In this document: piece after piece, positions 21,417-32,733 of the stretch
Layout: every line of letters begins with the position of its first letter
Numbering within the stretch: position 1 is the stretch's first letter
Origin: Ascoidea asiatica
Taxonomy: Eukaryota > Ascomycota > Saccharomycetes > Ascoideales > Ascoideaceae
Direction of reading: 5' to 3'
NCBI GenBank assembly: GCA_001600695.1
Contig: BCKQ01000003.1
Span: 868,001 to 932,000, forward strand
DNA: 64,000 bases
Program-made: the position numbers and the translations under genes
Notes under the pieces: model-generated
Told to the model about the DNA's origin: nothing
What the model saw: the letters and a program-made list of their open reading frames with translations, nothing else
Databases searched by the model: none

Positions 21417-23149
21417 TTTCTTTATTTCTTTACTTCTTTTTATTTACGTACTTATTAATTGACTTATTAATTTGTTAATTTATATCTTTTTAACTACTAT
21501 TTTATTATTTTTTATATATCTAACTAATATACTAAATTTCATTAAATTTCAACAAATCTCCTTATTTTTTCACTAAAATTGAATTAAAGAGAATTAATAA
21601 TATGAAGACAAAGTCAAATTACACTATTTTATTGAAAGTTAATAATATTACGATCAAACACCATTTTTTCACATAACTTCCATAATTATTTATTAAATTC
21701 GAATTTCATTTGATTCAATTTCGTTTAATTTGAGATATACCTGGAAAGCATTTTGAAAAATTCTTGATTGTTTTGGATTCATTTCTTTTACGAATATAAT
21801 TGTAATCATATTTTATAGTTTTTAAATAATAATATTTCCAATCAATTTCAATTGAAATCCATTGCTTTGAAATGGTTTCAATTGATTTCAAATGATTTTC
21901 AATGAATTCCAATGAATTCCAATCATTTTTAACCAATTTTTAGCCAGTTTTTAGCCAGTTTCAATTGTTTCTGCTGAAAAAACAGAGACCAGTTCTATGG
22001 GACGAGCGTATCTGCTGCACATACAAAAACATTAAGCTTCAACACACAGGAACTGGCAACGAACCGAGGATTCTAAGCATATATATACAGACGTAGTGCG
22101 TTGAAACACAGCCTCCTGCGTGGAATTATGTCATTTTTTTCTTCTGGAAGGAACTGCCGCAATCAACGCAACCCGTCTTATTGGTTCTGCGCGCGTGGTC
22201 CTTATTCATGGATAATGGAGTGATTTTAGCAATTTTGAAGGAAACACCAGGCTAGAAGTGGCTAATAAGAGGATAATGCATGGCTAGAGAGTGGCGCATA
22301 ATGGTAAATGACCCCCAAAAGCACGCCTCTGCGGCCAGAACAAACTCGTCACCGCCAAAGAAACCTCAGTGTGCATCGGCTTGAGCCTACTTGAGCTGTG
22401 GGCAAAAACTTCTTTGGAACTGAGTTGATTACGAACGAAAACAATCAAACGATAAAAAAGAAGAAAATAATAATAAAATAATCAAATATACAAACATAAT
22501 GCAATAAAAGAATGTATAAATATTAAAATATTTACAAAATAATAGTAAAATATTTAATAATATCAAATAATATTATCAAGAAGACTCTTCAAATTCATTC
22601 TAAAGGTTCTTTTTCACGTTCTTTCCACATTATTTTCATATTATTTCCATATTATTTCCATATTCTTTTACAGTAAAGGTTCTTCAAAGCTTCTTTAAAG
22701 CTTCTTTGTCTTAATTCCTTCTTCGCATTTCACTGCTGAGAAGAATTATTTATTCATTTCATTCCAGAACTTCAAATTAATGAACAATATCTCATATATT
22801 TTCAATTCAATCATCTTTCATTAAATAATATTCATTAAGTTATAAAAATTTTATAACTTATCATCATCTATTCCCAGTATAACAAGTATAACAAGTATAA
22901 CAAGTATCAAAAATACTAAAAGTACAAGTTCTATTTAATACAACTTATTTCTCCCTGTTTTTTTTAATTCTTTCTCTTCGTTCTTTTCTTTTATTCTCTT
23001 ATTTATCTATTTTCTCTCTTCTCTCTCTTTTTTATCTTTTTTCTCTTTTCTCTTTTCTTTTTTTAATTGTAATCTCAAATTCAAAGTCAAAATAAAATTC
23101 AAATTCAATATATTATTCTATTTGTTGTATTATATGTAATATAAACTAT
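21352..23149. promoter_or_regulatory. 1.8-kb intergenic region: GPH1 3' end and RGS gene promoter
   Basis: It begins with TTTA repeats (21385-21418), the likely GPH1 3' UTR. A run of CAATTGA/TTTCAAT-like words occupies 21840-21965. A GC-richer island follows at about 21980-22440 with no recognisable RNA fold or gene. Nearer the RGS gene are three copies of the 9-bp unit AGTATAACA (22876-22902, then a partial) and long pyrimidine tracts (22950-23065) typical of yeast promoters and leaders. Confidence 0.45.
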
Positions 23150-25153
23150 ATGAATATGTTTTCAGGAATTTCAAACAATTATCAAATAACTAATACAAAT
23201 AATAATAATAATAATAATAATACAATCAATAATTCAATCAATAACAATAACATAAACAATAATGATCCTTTAGTTCCAACTTTAGAAGAACTTATAAATT
23301 GTTCTTATATACTTGATGGTTTATCTGATAATGATCTTTTAAAAATTAATAAAAATTTCTCTTTTGAAGATTTAGAATTCTATAAATCAACTAATAATTC
23401 AAACTCAAATTCAAATGATTTTAATAAATCTTTATATAATCAATTTTCAAATTTAATATCAAATGAATTCTCTTCTAATTTTCAACTAAAACTTTTAAAT
23501 AATACTAATAATAATAATACCAAAAATTTGAATAATAATGATAATAATAATAATGATAATAATAATAATTATAATAATAATAATAATAATATAGATTTAG
23601 ATCCATTATCTCCATTATCATCAAATCAAATTCAACTCTCAAGTATTAATACAAATCACAATAATAATAATAATAATAATAAATATCAATATAATAAAGA
23701 AAAAATAAAAAATTTAATAAATATAACTAAACAATTCAAATTAAATTTAATTAAAAGTTTAACAATTGAAAATTTAAATTTTTTAATTGAAATTTATAAT
23801 TATCAAAAAATTTGGAATTTTATTTTCATAAATAGAAGATATTCAATTTTAAAATGTAAAACAACAATTAGTTATAAATCAAAAAGATTAAGTTCAATTG
23901 ATTATTCTTTTTTAAATAAAAGAAAAAATTCATTATCATTAATCAATAATAATAATAATAATAATAGTAATAATTATTCAATAAATTTAAGAAATAATTC
24001 AATCACTTCAAATAACTCAAATGTTTCAAATAATTCAAATAACTCAAATAATTCAATCTCAAGTAAATTTTATGATTATAATAATTCAAAAATTAAAGAT
24101 CAAAAAACTTTAGAAATATTTAAATTAGAATTAAAAAAAAGATGGTCTGATATTATAAATTTTTATATCTCAAATAATTCTTATAATCAAATTAATTTAC
24201 CAATTGAAATTTATAAAAATATTATGGATGAAAATAATAATAATGATATTCTTTATCATTCTCCTTTATTTTTATTACAATCTAAAGATTCAATCTTACA
24301 ATTATTAAGAGAAAATGTTTATGATTCTTTTATCTTTAATCTAAATTTAAATTTATCTCCAATTTCTTCTCAATCTGATAATTCAAAAGATATTAATAAT
24401 AATCTCAAAGACTTCAATCATAATAATAATAATAGTAATAGTAATGGTAATAGTAATAGTAACAATAATAATATAAATTCAATTACTAATGATATTAGAA
24501 ATTCAGTTATAAATGATAATATTCCATTTTTAGTAGATAATTCAAATTCAAATAACTCTCAAAATTCAAACTCAATTATAAATTCAAATTCAATTACAAA
24601 CTCAAATTCAAATAATTCTCAAAATTCCAATTTCAAATTAAATTCAAATTCAAGATCAAACACAATGCCCATTTCAAAATCTATTCAGTTATCTGATAAA
24701 GATCCATTTAAAAATAAATCAAGACCAAAATCTTTTTTATCAAAATATACTTTAAGTTATAATGGAAATAATCATAAACATACAAATTCAAATTCAAATT
24801 CAGAAATCCAAACAACTGAAAAAAAATTAAAAAGTCATACTCATAATCACAATCATAGTCATTCTCATAAACATAAACGTAATCATAATCATAATCATAA
24901 TCATGATAACAATGATAATAATATCAACACTAATATCACTAATAATAGTGATAATGACAATAATAGCAGAAATTCAAAAGTAAATATTTCATTAGATGAA
25001 GGCCATCAACGTTATCCATTAAATATACCAAGGGGTCCTTGTGGTATGGTTTTTGATGAAAACGTTTACAATCCAAAACCTCCTTTAACAAAAAGACCAA
25101 CAAGTAAATGGGGCTCAATAATTGGAAAATTCAAAAAACTGTCAGATGAATGA
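23150..25153 (+). CDS. RGS-domain protein, probably a negative regulator of G-alpha signalling (Rgs2-like)
   Basis: 667 residues. RGS proteins speed GTP hydrolysis by G-alpha; in Saccharomyces Rgs2 acts on Gpa2 in glucose sensing. A leader PLVPTLEELINCSYIL is followed by Asn-rich spacers. Then comes an RGS core at about residues 195-400: ENLNFLIEIYNYQKIW, then FKLELKKRWSDIINFYI, PIEIYKNIM, and the closing helix LQLLRENVYDSFIFNL, which matches the family's xxV/L-x-DSYxRFL end. An Asn/Ser-rich insertion of some 80-90 residues splits the core. A His-rich stretch (near 24838-24905) and a basic tail (RPTSKWGSIIGKFKKL) follow. Lys-rich tail plus Trp could aid membrane contact (inference). Two ATGs lie close together (23150 and 23156). 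The RGS call is fairly firm; the subfamily is tentative. Confidence 0.7.
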   Translation: MNMFSGISNNYQITNTNNNNNNNNTINNSINNNNINNNDPLVPTLEELINCSYILDGLSDNDLLKINKNFSFEDLEFYKSTNNSNSNSNDFNKSLYNQFSNLISNEFSSNFQLKLLNNTNNNNTKNLNNNDNNNNDNNNNYNNNNNNIDLDPLSPLSSNQIQLSSINTNHNNNNNNNKYQYNKEKIKNLINITKQFKLNLIKSLTIENLNFLIEIYNYQKIWNFIFINRRYSILKCKTTISYKSKRLSSIDYSFLNKRKNSLSLINNNNNNNSNNYSINLRNNSITSNNSNVSNNSNNSNNSISSKFYDYNNSKIKDQKTLEIFKLELKKRWSDIINFYISNNSYNQINLPIEIYKNIMDENNNNDILYHSPLFLLQSKDSILQLLRENVYDSFIFNLNLNLSPISSQSDNSKDINNNLKDFNHNNNNSNSNGNSNSNNNNINSITNDIRNSVINDNIPFLVDNSNSNNSQNSNSIINSNSITNSNSNNSQNSNFKLNSNSRSNTMPISKSIQLSDKDPFKNKSRPKSFLSKYTLSYNGNNHKHTNSNSNSEIQTTEKKLKSHTHNHNHSHSHKHKRNHNHNHNHDNNDNNINTNITNNSDNDNNSRNSKVNISLDEGHQRYPLNIPRGPCGMVFDENVYNPKPPLTKRPTSKWGSIIGKFKKLSDE

Positions 25154-25434
25154 CAATCAACTTTTTTTTATAAAACTACAGATTTTTATATATTTTCATT
25201 TTTATAGCATTAAAAAGACTCTTCAATTCTACTAATATATAATTTCATAAATTTTTTTACGAATAATTAAAAAATGTCATTAAAAATCTATTTAAACCAC
25301 ATATCATAAACATAAAACAAAAGATCGATTGAAGAAAAATAAAAAAAATTAAGAACATTAACCAAAGAATAAAAAGATAAAATAAATTAAAACGTTCAAT
25401 ACCATTGAAATTAGAATTCCAAAAAAATTCATTT
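25154..25434. terminator. Shared 3' region of the RGS and arrestin genes
   Basis: 281 bp between convergent stops, A/T-rich, with T runs after the RGS stop and A runs before the arrestin stop. Nothing else is seen. Confidence 0.4.
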
Positions 25435-28400
25435 TCAGCTTTCCTCATACATAGGAGGAAGTTCAGAAACAATAGATGAAGCATTGTTTTCATAAACATC
25501 CTCTCCTAAAACTTCTCCAATAGTTGAATATGTTGGACCAGTAAATCCTGATCTATGAGCTGTATCATTAGACATAGCTCTTGATAATGATAAAGGATCT
25601 ATATTGCAATCATCATAAGTCGTTGTAGATTGAGGTTTTGGTGAACTATTTAAAAGAGGAAATGATGGAAAACTTTCATCCATACGACTATTAAAACCCA
25701 TAGGAGAAAATGTAGGAGAATATACAGGAGAAGCTAAAGGACTTGAATAACTAAGTCTTGTTTCCAGTCTTTCTAAAGTGTATTCTGGTTGTTGAAGAGC
25801 TTCTTCAAAAGAAGGTAAACAATCATCATCAAGATCTTCATCAAATTTTGCTAAAACTGTATTTTCATCAGTAGGGGTTTCAATATATGGAGGTAAGTTT
25901 ATATGTTCTGGTTTACATAAACTTGATAAGAAAACTATAGGAGTATCAATCATAACCTCAAAATGATGATATTTTTCATCAGTTGGATTATTTTTTTTTG
26001 AAATTCTAAAACATATTTGAACTCTATGTGCAATATTAATGAAATCAAAATTAGAACTATCAGGAAAAAGTTTTAATTGACGAACATCTAATTCATTTCC
26101 TTGAGGTTGAGATAGAGATAAACGTTCCACTTTGAAATTTTTACCACCTGCTTTAATTATAGTTTGTCTACTTGAATCTATATTAGAAGTAGAAACAGGT
26201 TCTCTTTCTGCACTTCTGAAAAGCAATGGAGTTTCAATAACAATAGGAGAAGTTATTGCAATTTCTTTATCATCATCCTTTTTTAAAGAATTTTTATTTT
26301 CTGGTAAAGAATTGAAACAAAAAGTTAATAAATTATCTTTATGAGTATTTTTTACAATTTCTTCTCTTACAGCTTTTGAACCTTTTGATTTTGTTCTAAT
26401 TTCAACTAAAGGTATTGTTCTTTCTTTTATAAAATTTTCAGAAGTTGTTTTACTTACTAAAACAATTTTTTCTAAAACATTTATTTTTATTCTTTTTATA
26501 CATATATCTTTAATTGATGGAACTAATTTAATTTTCATTGGAATTTCTGAATTTAAAGGTATATATTTTTGAGGAAAAGAAATTTCATAACCTAAAGAAT
26601 CATTCCAAATTCTATTAACATAAATTGGTTTATTAGCAGTTGAAAGAAATGAATCAGGTGGTGATCTAATTATTGGTAAATTAAAAGATCTTTGAATTAA
26701 TTCATCTTTAAAATTTAAATTTTTTGAATCTTGATGATCAGGAGAATCAGTTAATTTTGTAAAATTTTTTAAGAAACCTAATTTTGACATAAAATTACCT
26801 TTTGTTGGAACAAGATTATTTAAATTTAAATTAAATGAATAATTTAATAAACCCTTTGGAGCTATAATAGTTTCAGGTAAATCAGGTTGAAATACACAAG
26901 GTAATATAAAAATATAATCACCTGGAGGATAATAAAAATATTGATCAGAAATTTCATCAGATTTTGAATCTTTTAAATTTTTAGAATTTGATTTTGAATC
27001 AAAAGATAAAGTATGAAATAAATGATTTTGATCTTCATGAAAATTTTTTCTTATTGATTTAAAAGTATGAGAATTTTTATCATCTAAATCTAGACTTTTA
27101 ACTCTTTTTAATTCCATACTTTTTTTATTTTTTATTAATCTTTTTTTATTTTCATCATTTAATAAATAATCATTATTAATTACATCATCAATTGAAAATA
27201 AAGAGAAATTTTGTAAATTTTGTTCAGATTTTGAACCTATAATTATTTTTTTAGATAAAGGAAATGAGGAATTATTTGAATTATTGGAATCATTTTCAAA
27301 ATCAATTTCATTATTTAAAGAAAGATTTGTATTACTTTTATTATTTTTAAATTGATTTAAACAATTTAAAGAATCAGAATCAGTTGGAATATAATAATTA
27401 AAATCTTTTAAAAGGTTTAAATTCCAATCTTTTCTACCAATTAAAAATCTTTCATTAAAATTCATATAACCATCAAATAATTCTTTATATTTTGAATAAT
27501 TATAAGAATTATTTGTTTCAACAGTTGAACCTCTTGCCCATAAAATTTCACAAATTAAATCTAAAGAAATATTAAAATTATTTAAATCAACAGTAGTTGC
27601 AGTTGAATTTTGTTTTAAATTAAATGGAGTAGAATTTGAATTTGAATTTGAATTTGAATTTGAATTTGAATTTGAATTTGAATTTGATGATGAAGATGTA
27701 AAAGAGAAAGAAGAATTTGAAGAATTTATTGGAGATGAATTATCAAGGGTCATTTTTTTTTTTAATTTTGGTAAATTATGAGAAGCATGAACAGAAGGTT
27801 GTAAAATTGGAGAATTTACTGAACTTTGATGATGGTGATGATTATTATTGTTATTGTTATTAGTTGAAGATGAATTATAATTATTAATATTAGTATTATT
27901 ATTAGTATTTATACTTGTTGAATCAGAATCTAAAGAAGAATCATTATTTATATCATTAATATTTTTAGATATATTATTTTGATTTAAATTTGAATCATTT
28001 AAAGATATTGGAGAGTTATTATCATTAATAATTTTTGGAATTGAAATAACTATGGCAAAAGTATGTAAAGTTGAATCTGGATCTAAATTATTTTGTAAAT
28101 TATTATTATTAGTATTATTATTAGTATTATTATTAGTATTATTATTATTATTTTCATGATTATTATGATTATGAGTTGATTCATATAAATTTTCATCATC
28201 ATTATCATTATTATTAAAATCATTAAATAAATTTGCAACATGAGTTCTACGATTTGAATTAATATTATGAATATTTGAAGAATGATTATTATTATTTGAA
28301 TTAATATAAGAAGGATTTTGAATATAAATTTTATCATTTGAATTTAAAATTGAAATTTTTAAATTATCATTTAAATATTGACTAAAATCATTGTTATTGT

Positions 28401-29429
28401 TGTTATTGTTGTTATTGTTGTTATTTATGGTATTATTTATATTGGCGCTTATATTTGTGTTTATATTATTATTATTATTATTATTATTATTTGAAGATGT
28501 ATTGGATATATTATTTGAATTATTTTGAGTAATATTATTATTTGAAATAGTATGTTTTAAAAGATATTGATGATTTTTTTGATATAATTTATTATTAATT
28601 GAATTTTGAAAATGATTTGAATTTGAATTAACAATAATTGTTGAATTTATTGGAGAAGTTGTAGTTGTAGTTGTAGTTAAATTTGAATTTGAAATTAAAA
28701 TATTTGAAGAAATTGAATTATTTGAAGATACTGGAGATAATAATTTTAAAGAATTTAAGAAATTGAAATTATTTTTAAAAGAATTTGAAATATGAGATGA
28801 ATTACTTAAAGTTTTTTTTAATGGAGATAAATCTTGTAAAGAATTTTCAATACTATTATTATTATTATAATCTTCATTATCTTCATTTGTATTAGTGGTA
28901 GAAGTGGTTGGAGAAGAAGTTTTATTTATGAATTTAGATTGATTAAATTGATATAAATTTAAATTGATTAAGAATTTAATTGAATTTAAATTTGATAAAT
29001 TAAAACCAAATTTTAATTTTAATATTTTTTTTAAATATTCAATATTATTCAAATTACTTGTTAAATTTTCAAGATTTGTTAATTCATTATCTTTAAATTT
29101 ATCAAATTTTAAAGGATTTTTAAATTTTAATTTATTATTAATTGAATTATTAATTGAATTATTAATTGAATTATTAATTGAATTATTATTTAAATTTTCA
29201 GATATTGAAATATCTTTAATTGAATTCATTTTTGTTAAATTTGATTGATTTTGAAATTGATTTGTATTTATATTTGAATTTGAATTGGAGATTGAATTAG
29301 AATTTGAATGAGAATGAGAATGAGAATGAGAATGAGAATGAGAATTGAAACGATGAAGATGTAAAGAAGAAGTTAAAGAAGATCTTCTTTTAGATAAAGA
29401 AGGATCCGAATTATTATGTATATTATTTG

Positions 29430-29481
<52 letters not shown>

Positions 29482-29613
29482 TGTAGTTGTAGAATTAGAA
29501 TTAGAATTAGAAACAGGAGTTAAAATTGAATTTATTGGAGAAGTTGAAGCAGAACTTGATTTTCTAGTTCTATTATTGGAATTAGATCCTGAAAAATGAG
29601 TAAAAAGAGGCAT
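25435..29613 (-). CDS. Alpha-arrestin (ART) ubiquitin-ligase adaptor, Ecm21/Csr2-like
   Basis: 1392 residues. ART proteins recruit the Rsp5 ligase to plasma-membrane transporters and trigger their endocytosis. The C-terminal half has arrestin features: PPGDYIFILPCVFQPDLPETI (about residue 900), GYEISFPQKYIPLNSEIPMKIKLVPS (about 1005) and FDFINIAHRVQICFRIS. A WW-binding PPMY lies at residues 1386-1389, four residues before the end of the protein. CLPSFEEALQQPEY is a further typical arrestin tail motif. The first 680 residues are mostly Asn/Ser repeats with short ordered islands. A long N-terminal extension before the arrestin fold fits Ecm21/Csr2 (Art2/Art8) better than Aly or Rod1 types, where the fold starts near residue 1. 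In-frame TTTGAA and GAATGA repeats are prominent near 27635-27690 and 29310-29345. Family is firm; paralogue is tentative. Confidence 0.75.
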
Positions 29614-30216
29614 TAATAATGCAATATTTAAATTATCTTTTAATTTTTAATATTTTTTATATTTGAATTATATATTGATATTGATATTGATATTGATATT
29701 GGTGATGTTCGAATTACAGTATATTGAAAAAGTAGATAGCAAAGAGTCGATTTGAATCCTAGATTTAATATTTTGGAATGTATTCTAATTAATATTTTAT
29801 TATTTTGATGTATTGGATTATATTCTTTTATTCAAAAGTATGATGATGATGATATATTATTTGATGTTTATTATCTATTACTATCATTATCATTATCATT
29901 ATCATTATCATTATCATTATCTTTATCGTATTGCCTTATTACTATTACTACTATTATCAAGTATCCTGATCTGGTTAATCTAATCTTTCTTAATTTTTCC
30001 TTGATCTTTCTTTGTCTGCTGTCTGATCACTGCCTTTTCTTACCAATTGGCTGTATTCTGGTCTATTGTTCCCCGGGCGGTGGCAAGTGTCCCGTTTAGC
30101 CAGGGCGGCTCCATCCCTTCAGCTGCGTGCGGGTCTCCCCGTCTGGCCCCATGCTCCTTCTCCTGCGGGTCGACTGCACGGGTGTGCAGTCGTGCAGTCG
30201 TGCAGTAATAAACTGA

Positions 30217-30441
30217 TCATGTGGCTGAGACAACTCGCAATTCCACAGATTCACAAGCAGCAGAACCAGCAGCAGAACCATCTTCTTTTAATTCTTCATT
30301 ATCTTCATTATCATCAGCAAAAAGATCACATAATTTTATACTTTTTAATAACATATTCTTATTCTTATTCTTATTATTCTTATTATTCTTATTATTCTTA
30401 TTATTATTATTTTTATTAATATTATATCTTTTAGTAGCCAT
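30217..30441 (-). CDS. Possible small Asn/Lys-rich protein (uncertain)
   Basis: A 74-codon frame with an ATG at 30441. The first 55 codons use the same codons as real genes here (GCT, GGT, TTA, GAT, TCT): MATKRYNIN, an Asn/Lys repeat, then MLLKSIKLCDLFADDNEDNEE and two GSAA units. The last dozen codons run into the GC-rich island and look non-coding, so the true gene could continue through a splice, be truncated, or be chance. The opposite strand is open across the same stretch (30221-30589) but has no ATG and would be a hydrophobic repeat. No family recognised. Confidence 0.25.
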   Translation of the reverse strand: MATKRYNINKNNNNKNNKNNKNNKNKNKNMLLKSIKLCDLFADDNEDNEELKEDGSAAGSAACESVELRVVSAT

Positions 30442-30914
30442 TATTCTTATCTTTATCTATTTTATTTCCATATATTTTATCTTTATCTATTTTATATTAT
30501 TTGTTTTTTTTAGCATATATCAATTTCAATTTCAATTTCAATTTCAATTACAAATACAAATACAATTTCAATTACAAATACTTTTGTAATACTCTTTTGT
30601 GGTTGTCGGGTATAGCTTAAACCAATTTATTAACTTAACCTATATCCGATTACCATCTGGGTGGATTCAATAACATTTTAAATTTTAGATCCAATTTTAG
30701 AGTCAGATTTGAATTTCTATTTTTTGCCCAAGAAAATTCTATTTTAAGCCGTGTTTGAATACATCGGTAAGTCGCAAACTGCATAATCTGGGGATTATTT
30801 TACATTATACTGTTTCTTTAGGGAATTTTGTTATTATATTACATAGTATCTATAATGTAAAATTATTATGAATGTGGAAATAAGTTTCATTAAAAACAGG
30901 GTTATAACGTGACT

Positions 30915-30952
30915 ACCTTTATATTTGAATTTTAAAAATCAAATATAAAGGT
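30915..30952. repeat. Perfect 14-bp inverted repeat with 10-nt spacer
   Basis: ACCTTTATATTTGA at 30915-30928 is the exact reverse complement of 30939-30952. The spacer (ATTTTAAAAA) is itself nearly self-complementary, so the stem could extend. It lies 114 bp upstream of the EXO5 start codon and could be a dimeric factor site, a hairpin in the leader, or the terminator of an upstream transcript. Confidence 0.85.
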
Positions 30953-31065
30953 GATTTTCATTTTTTTGATAAATCAATATTGAATTAAATAAGAAAGAGA
31001 AAAGAATAAAGGAAGACAAGAGATAGATTATAGATTATAAATTATAGATTATTAATTATTTTCTA

Positions 31066-32733
31066 ATGAAAGTGATATATAATAATTTGTTTTATAATTC
31101 CAAAAGAACAATTAATTCAATACTATTCAACAATAAAAGAAAATATTCAAATAAATTATCAAATGATATAAATGATATAAATGATATAAATGATATAAAT
31201 GATATAAATGATAGTAAAAACTTAAAAGAAGATAATGTTAAACAATTTCTTGAATTAGATGAAAATGGATATTTACCAATAAGTTTTAATAATAAAAATT
31301 TTAAAAATTTACCAAATCCATTTCAAGTTTATAATTTTATAAATTCAAAACCATTTTTAAAATCTTCAATAAAAAAAGAAGATAAATTAATTAATCCAAA
31401 AATTTATTATGATTATTATTATAAAAATTTAGAAGAAGAGAAAGAAAAAGAAAAAGAAAAAGAAAATAAAGCTTTTGTACCTGATATGTTATATTATAAT
31501 AAAGAAATGTCACATTATAATATACCAAGATTATCAGTAACAAGTTTATTAACAAATCAATATTGTGAATATAGATTTTTATATGATTTATATTCAAATT
31601 ATAAAAAAGAAACAAAGGCAATGAATTCAGGTAAAAAAATTCATTTTTTTTTAGAAAATGAAATTTATTTCTTAACTCAAGATAAATTAAATAATATTAA
31701 AGATGAATTAATTAATAAAAAAGTAAATAAATTAAAATTAAGAAATTCAATTGATATTCTTGGTTATAAATGGATAAATAATATAATAAGATTAAAAAAT
31801 TTATTTTTTTTTGGAGAATCAAGAGAAATTTTAGTTCATGGATATTTTAATAAAATTTTAATATCTGGGATTATAGATCATTTAATTTTAACAAATTTTA
31901 AATTAAAAAATATTGAATTAGAAGAAAATTTAAATTATTTAAGTAAATTTAATTATAAATTTGGTTTTAATAAATTTATAAATTTAGAAATTAATGAATT
32001 TTTTAAAAAATTTGATAATGAAATGAAAGAAATTTTATTAAATTATAAATTTAAAATAATTTTAAGTGATATAAAAAGTAGATATATTAAAAAAATTCCA
32101 ATTCAAAAAAAAATTATAAATTCATCAATTTTTCAAGTTAATTTATATTTTAAATTATTACAAGATTTAATTTTTAAAGATAATAATAAAATTTTTTTAA
32201 ATGAAGATGAAATTTATAAAAAAATTATAAAAAATTGTGAAAATAGAAATTTAAATATTGAAAAAAATATAAATAAAGATTATTTAAAATTATATATTAT
32301 TGAATTTCCAGAATTTAAAAAATATGAAAAAAATGGTATAAATTTAAAAAAAATTGGAAAATTATTAAGTAAAATATTATATAGAATTGGACCATTTATT
32401 AAAATTTCAAATTTTAATAAAAATGAATTAAAAATTGAATATTTACTTAATTATAATGGTAAAATTTTTAAAGAATTAAATTTTTTAAAATTAAATAATT
32501 TCAAATTAAATGAAATTATTGAAAATAATTTTAATCTTTGGTTAGGTAAAAGAGATCCAAAAAGTATTGATGAACCAATATTAAATTTAAAAAAAGTTGA
32601 TGAATTTGGTAATATTGATGAAATTAATTCAAAAGAAGTTGAAGAAATTAATGATATTAAAGAAAGATATTGTAATAAATGTAGATATAAAAAAAAATGT
32701 TCTTGGTTTCAAAAAAATAAAACTACAGATTAA
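31066..32733 (+). CDS. EXO5: Exonuclease V, mitochondrial (Exo5/Dem1)
   Basis: 555 residues. Exo5 is a single-strand-specific 5' exonuclease with an iron-sulphur cluster, needed for mitochondrial genome maintenance in yeast. The N-terminus (MKVIYNNLFYNSKRTINSILFNNKRKYS) is basic and lacks acidic residues, as in a mitochondrial presequence. It is followed by an NDI repeat. RecB-type nuclease motifs: GIIDHLIL (metal-binding Asp), ILSDIKSR (D-x-K) and FQVNLYFKLL (Q-x3-Y). Cluster ligands: Cys167 in TNQYCEYRFLYDL and Cys536, Cys539 and Cys545 in CNKCRYKKKC, as in the family. The ordering and the four cysteines make this call strong. Spacing between core motifs is filled with Lys/Asn-rich stretches. 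Confidence 0.92.
   Translation: MKVIYNNLFYNSKRTINSILFNNKRKYSNKLSNDINDINDINDINDINDSKNLKEDNVKQFLELDENGYLPISFNNKNFKNLPNPFQVYNFINSKPFLKSSIKKEDKLINPKIYYDYYYKNLEEEKEKEKEKENKAFVPDMLYYNKEMSHYNIPRLSVTSLLTNQYCEYRFLYDLYSNYKKETKAMNSGKKIHFFLENEIYFLTQDKLNNIKDELINKKVNKLKLRNSIDILGYKWINNIIRLKNLFFFGESREILVHGYFNKILISGIIDHLILTNFKLKNIELEENLNYLSKFNYKFGFNKFINLEINEFFKKFDNEMKEILLNYKFKIILSDIKSRYIKKIPIQKKIINSSIFQVNLYFKLLQDLIFKDNNKIFLNEDEIYKKIIKNCENRNLNIEKNINKDYLKLYIIEFPEFKKYEKNGINLKKIGKLLSKILYRIGPFIKISNFNKNELKIEYLLNYNGKIFKELNFLKLNNFKLNEIIENNFNLWLGKRDPKSIDEPILNLKKVDEFGNIDEINSKEVEEINDIKERYCNKCRYKKKCSWFQKNKTTD

Larger units (their letters stand above)
29614..31065. promoter_or_regulatory. Divergent arrestin/EXO5 region
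   Basis: Near the arrestin start is a TTGATA repeat (29670-29702), then TCATTA times six (29885-29920). A GC-rich island covers 30060-30260 with CCCGGGCGG, TGTCCCG and three GTGCAGTC units (30183-30206). A possible small gene lies at 30217-30441. Around 30606-30655 the words CGGGTATAG and CTATATCCG form an imperfect inverted pair. A perfect 14-bp inverted repeat sits at 30915-30952, just before EXO5. Confidence 0.5.
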
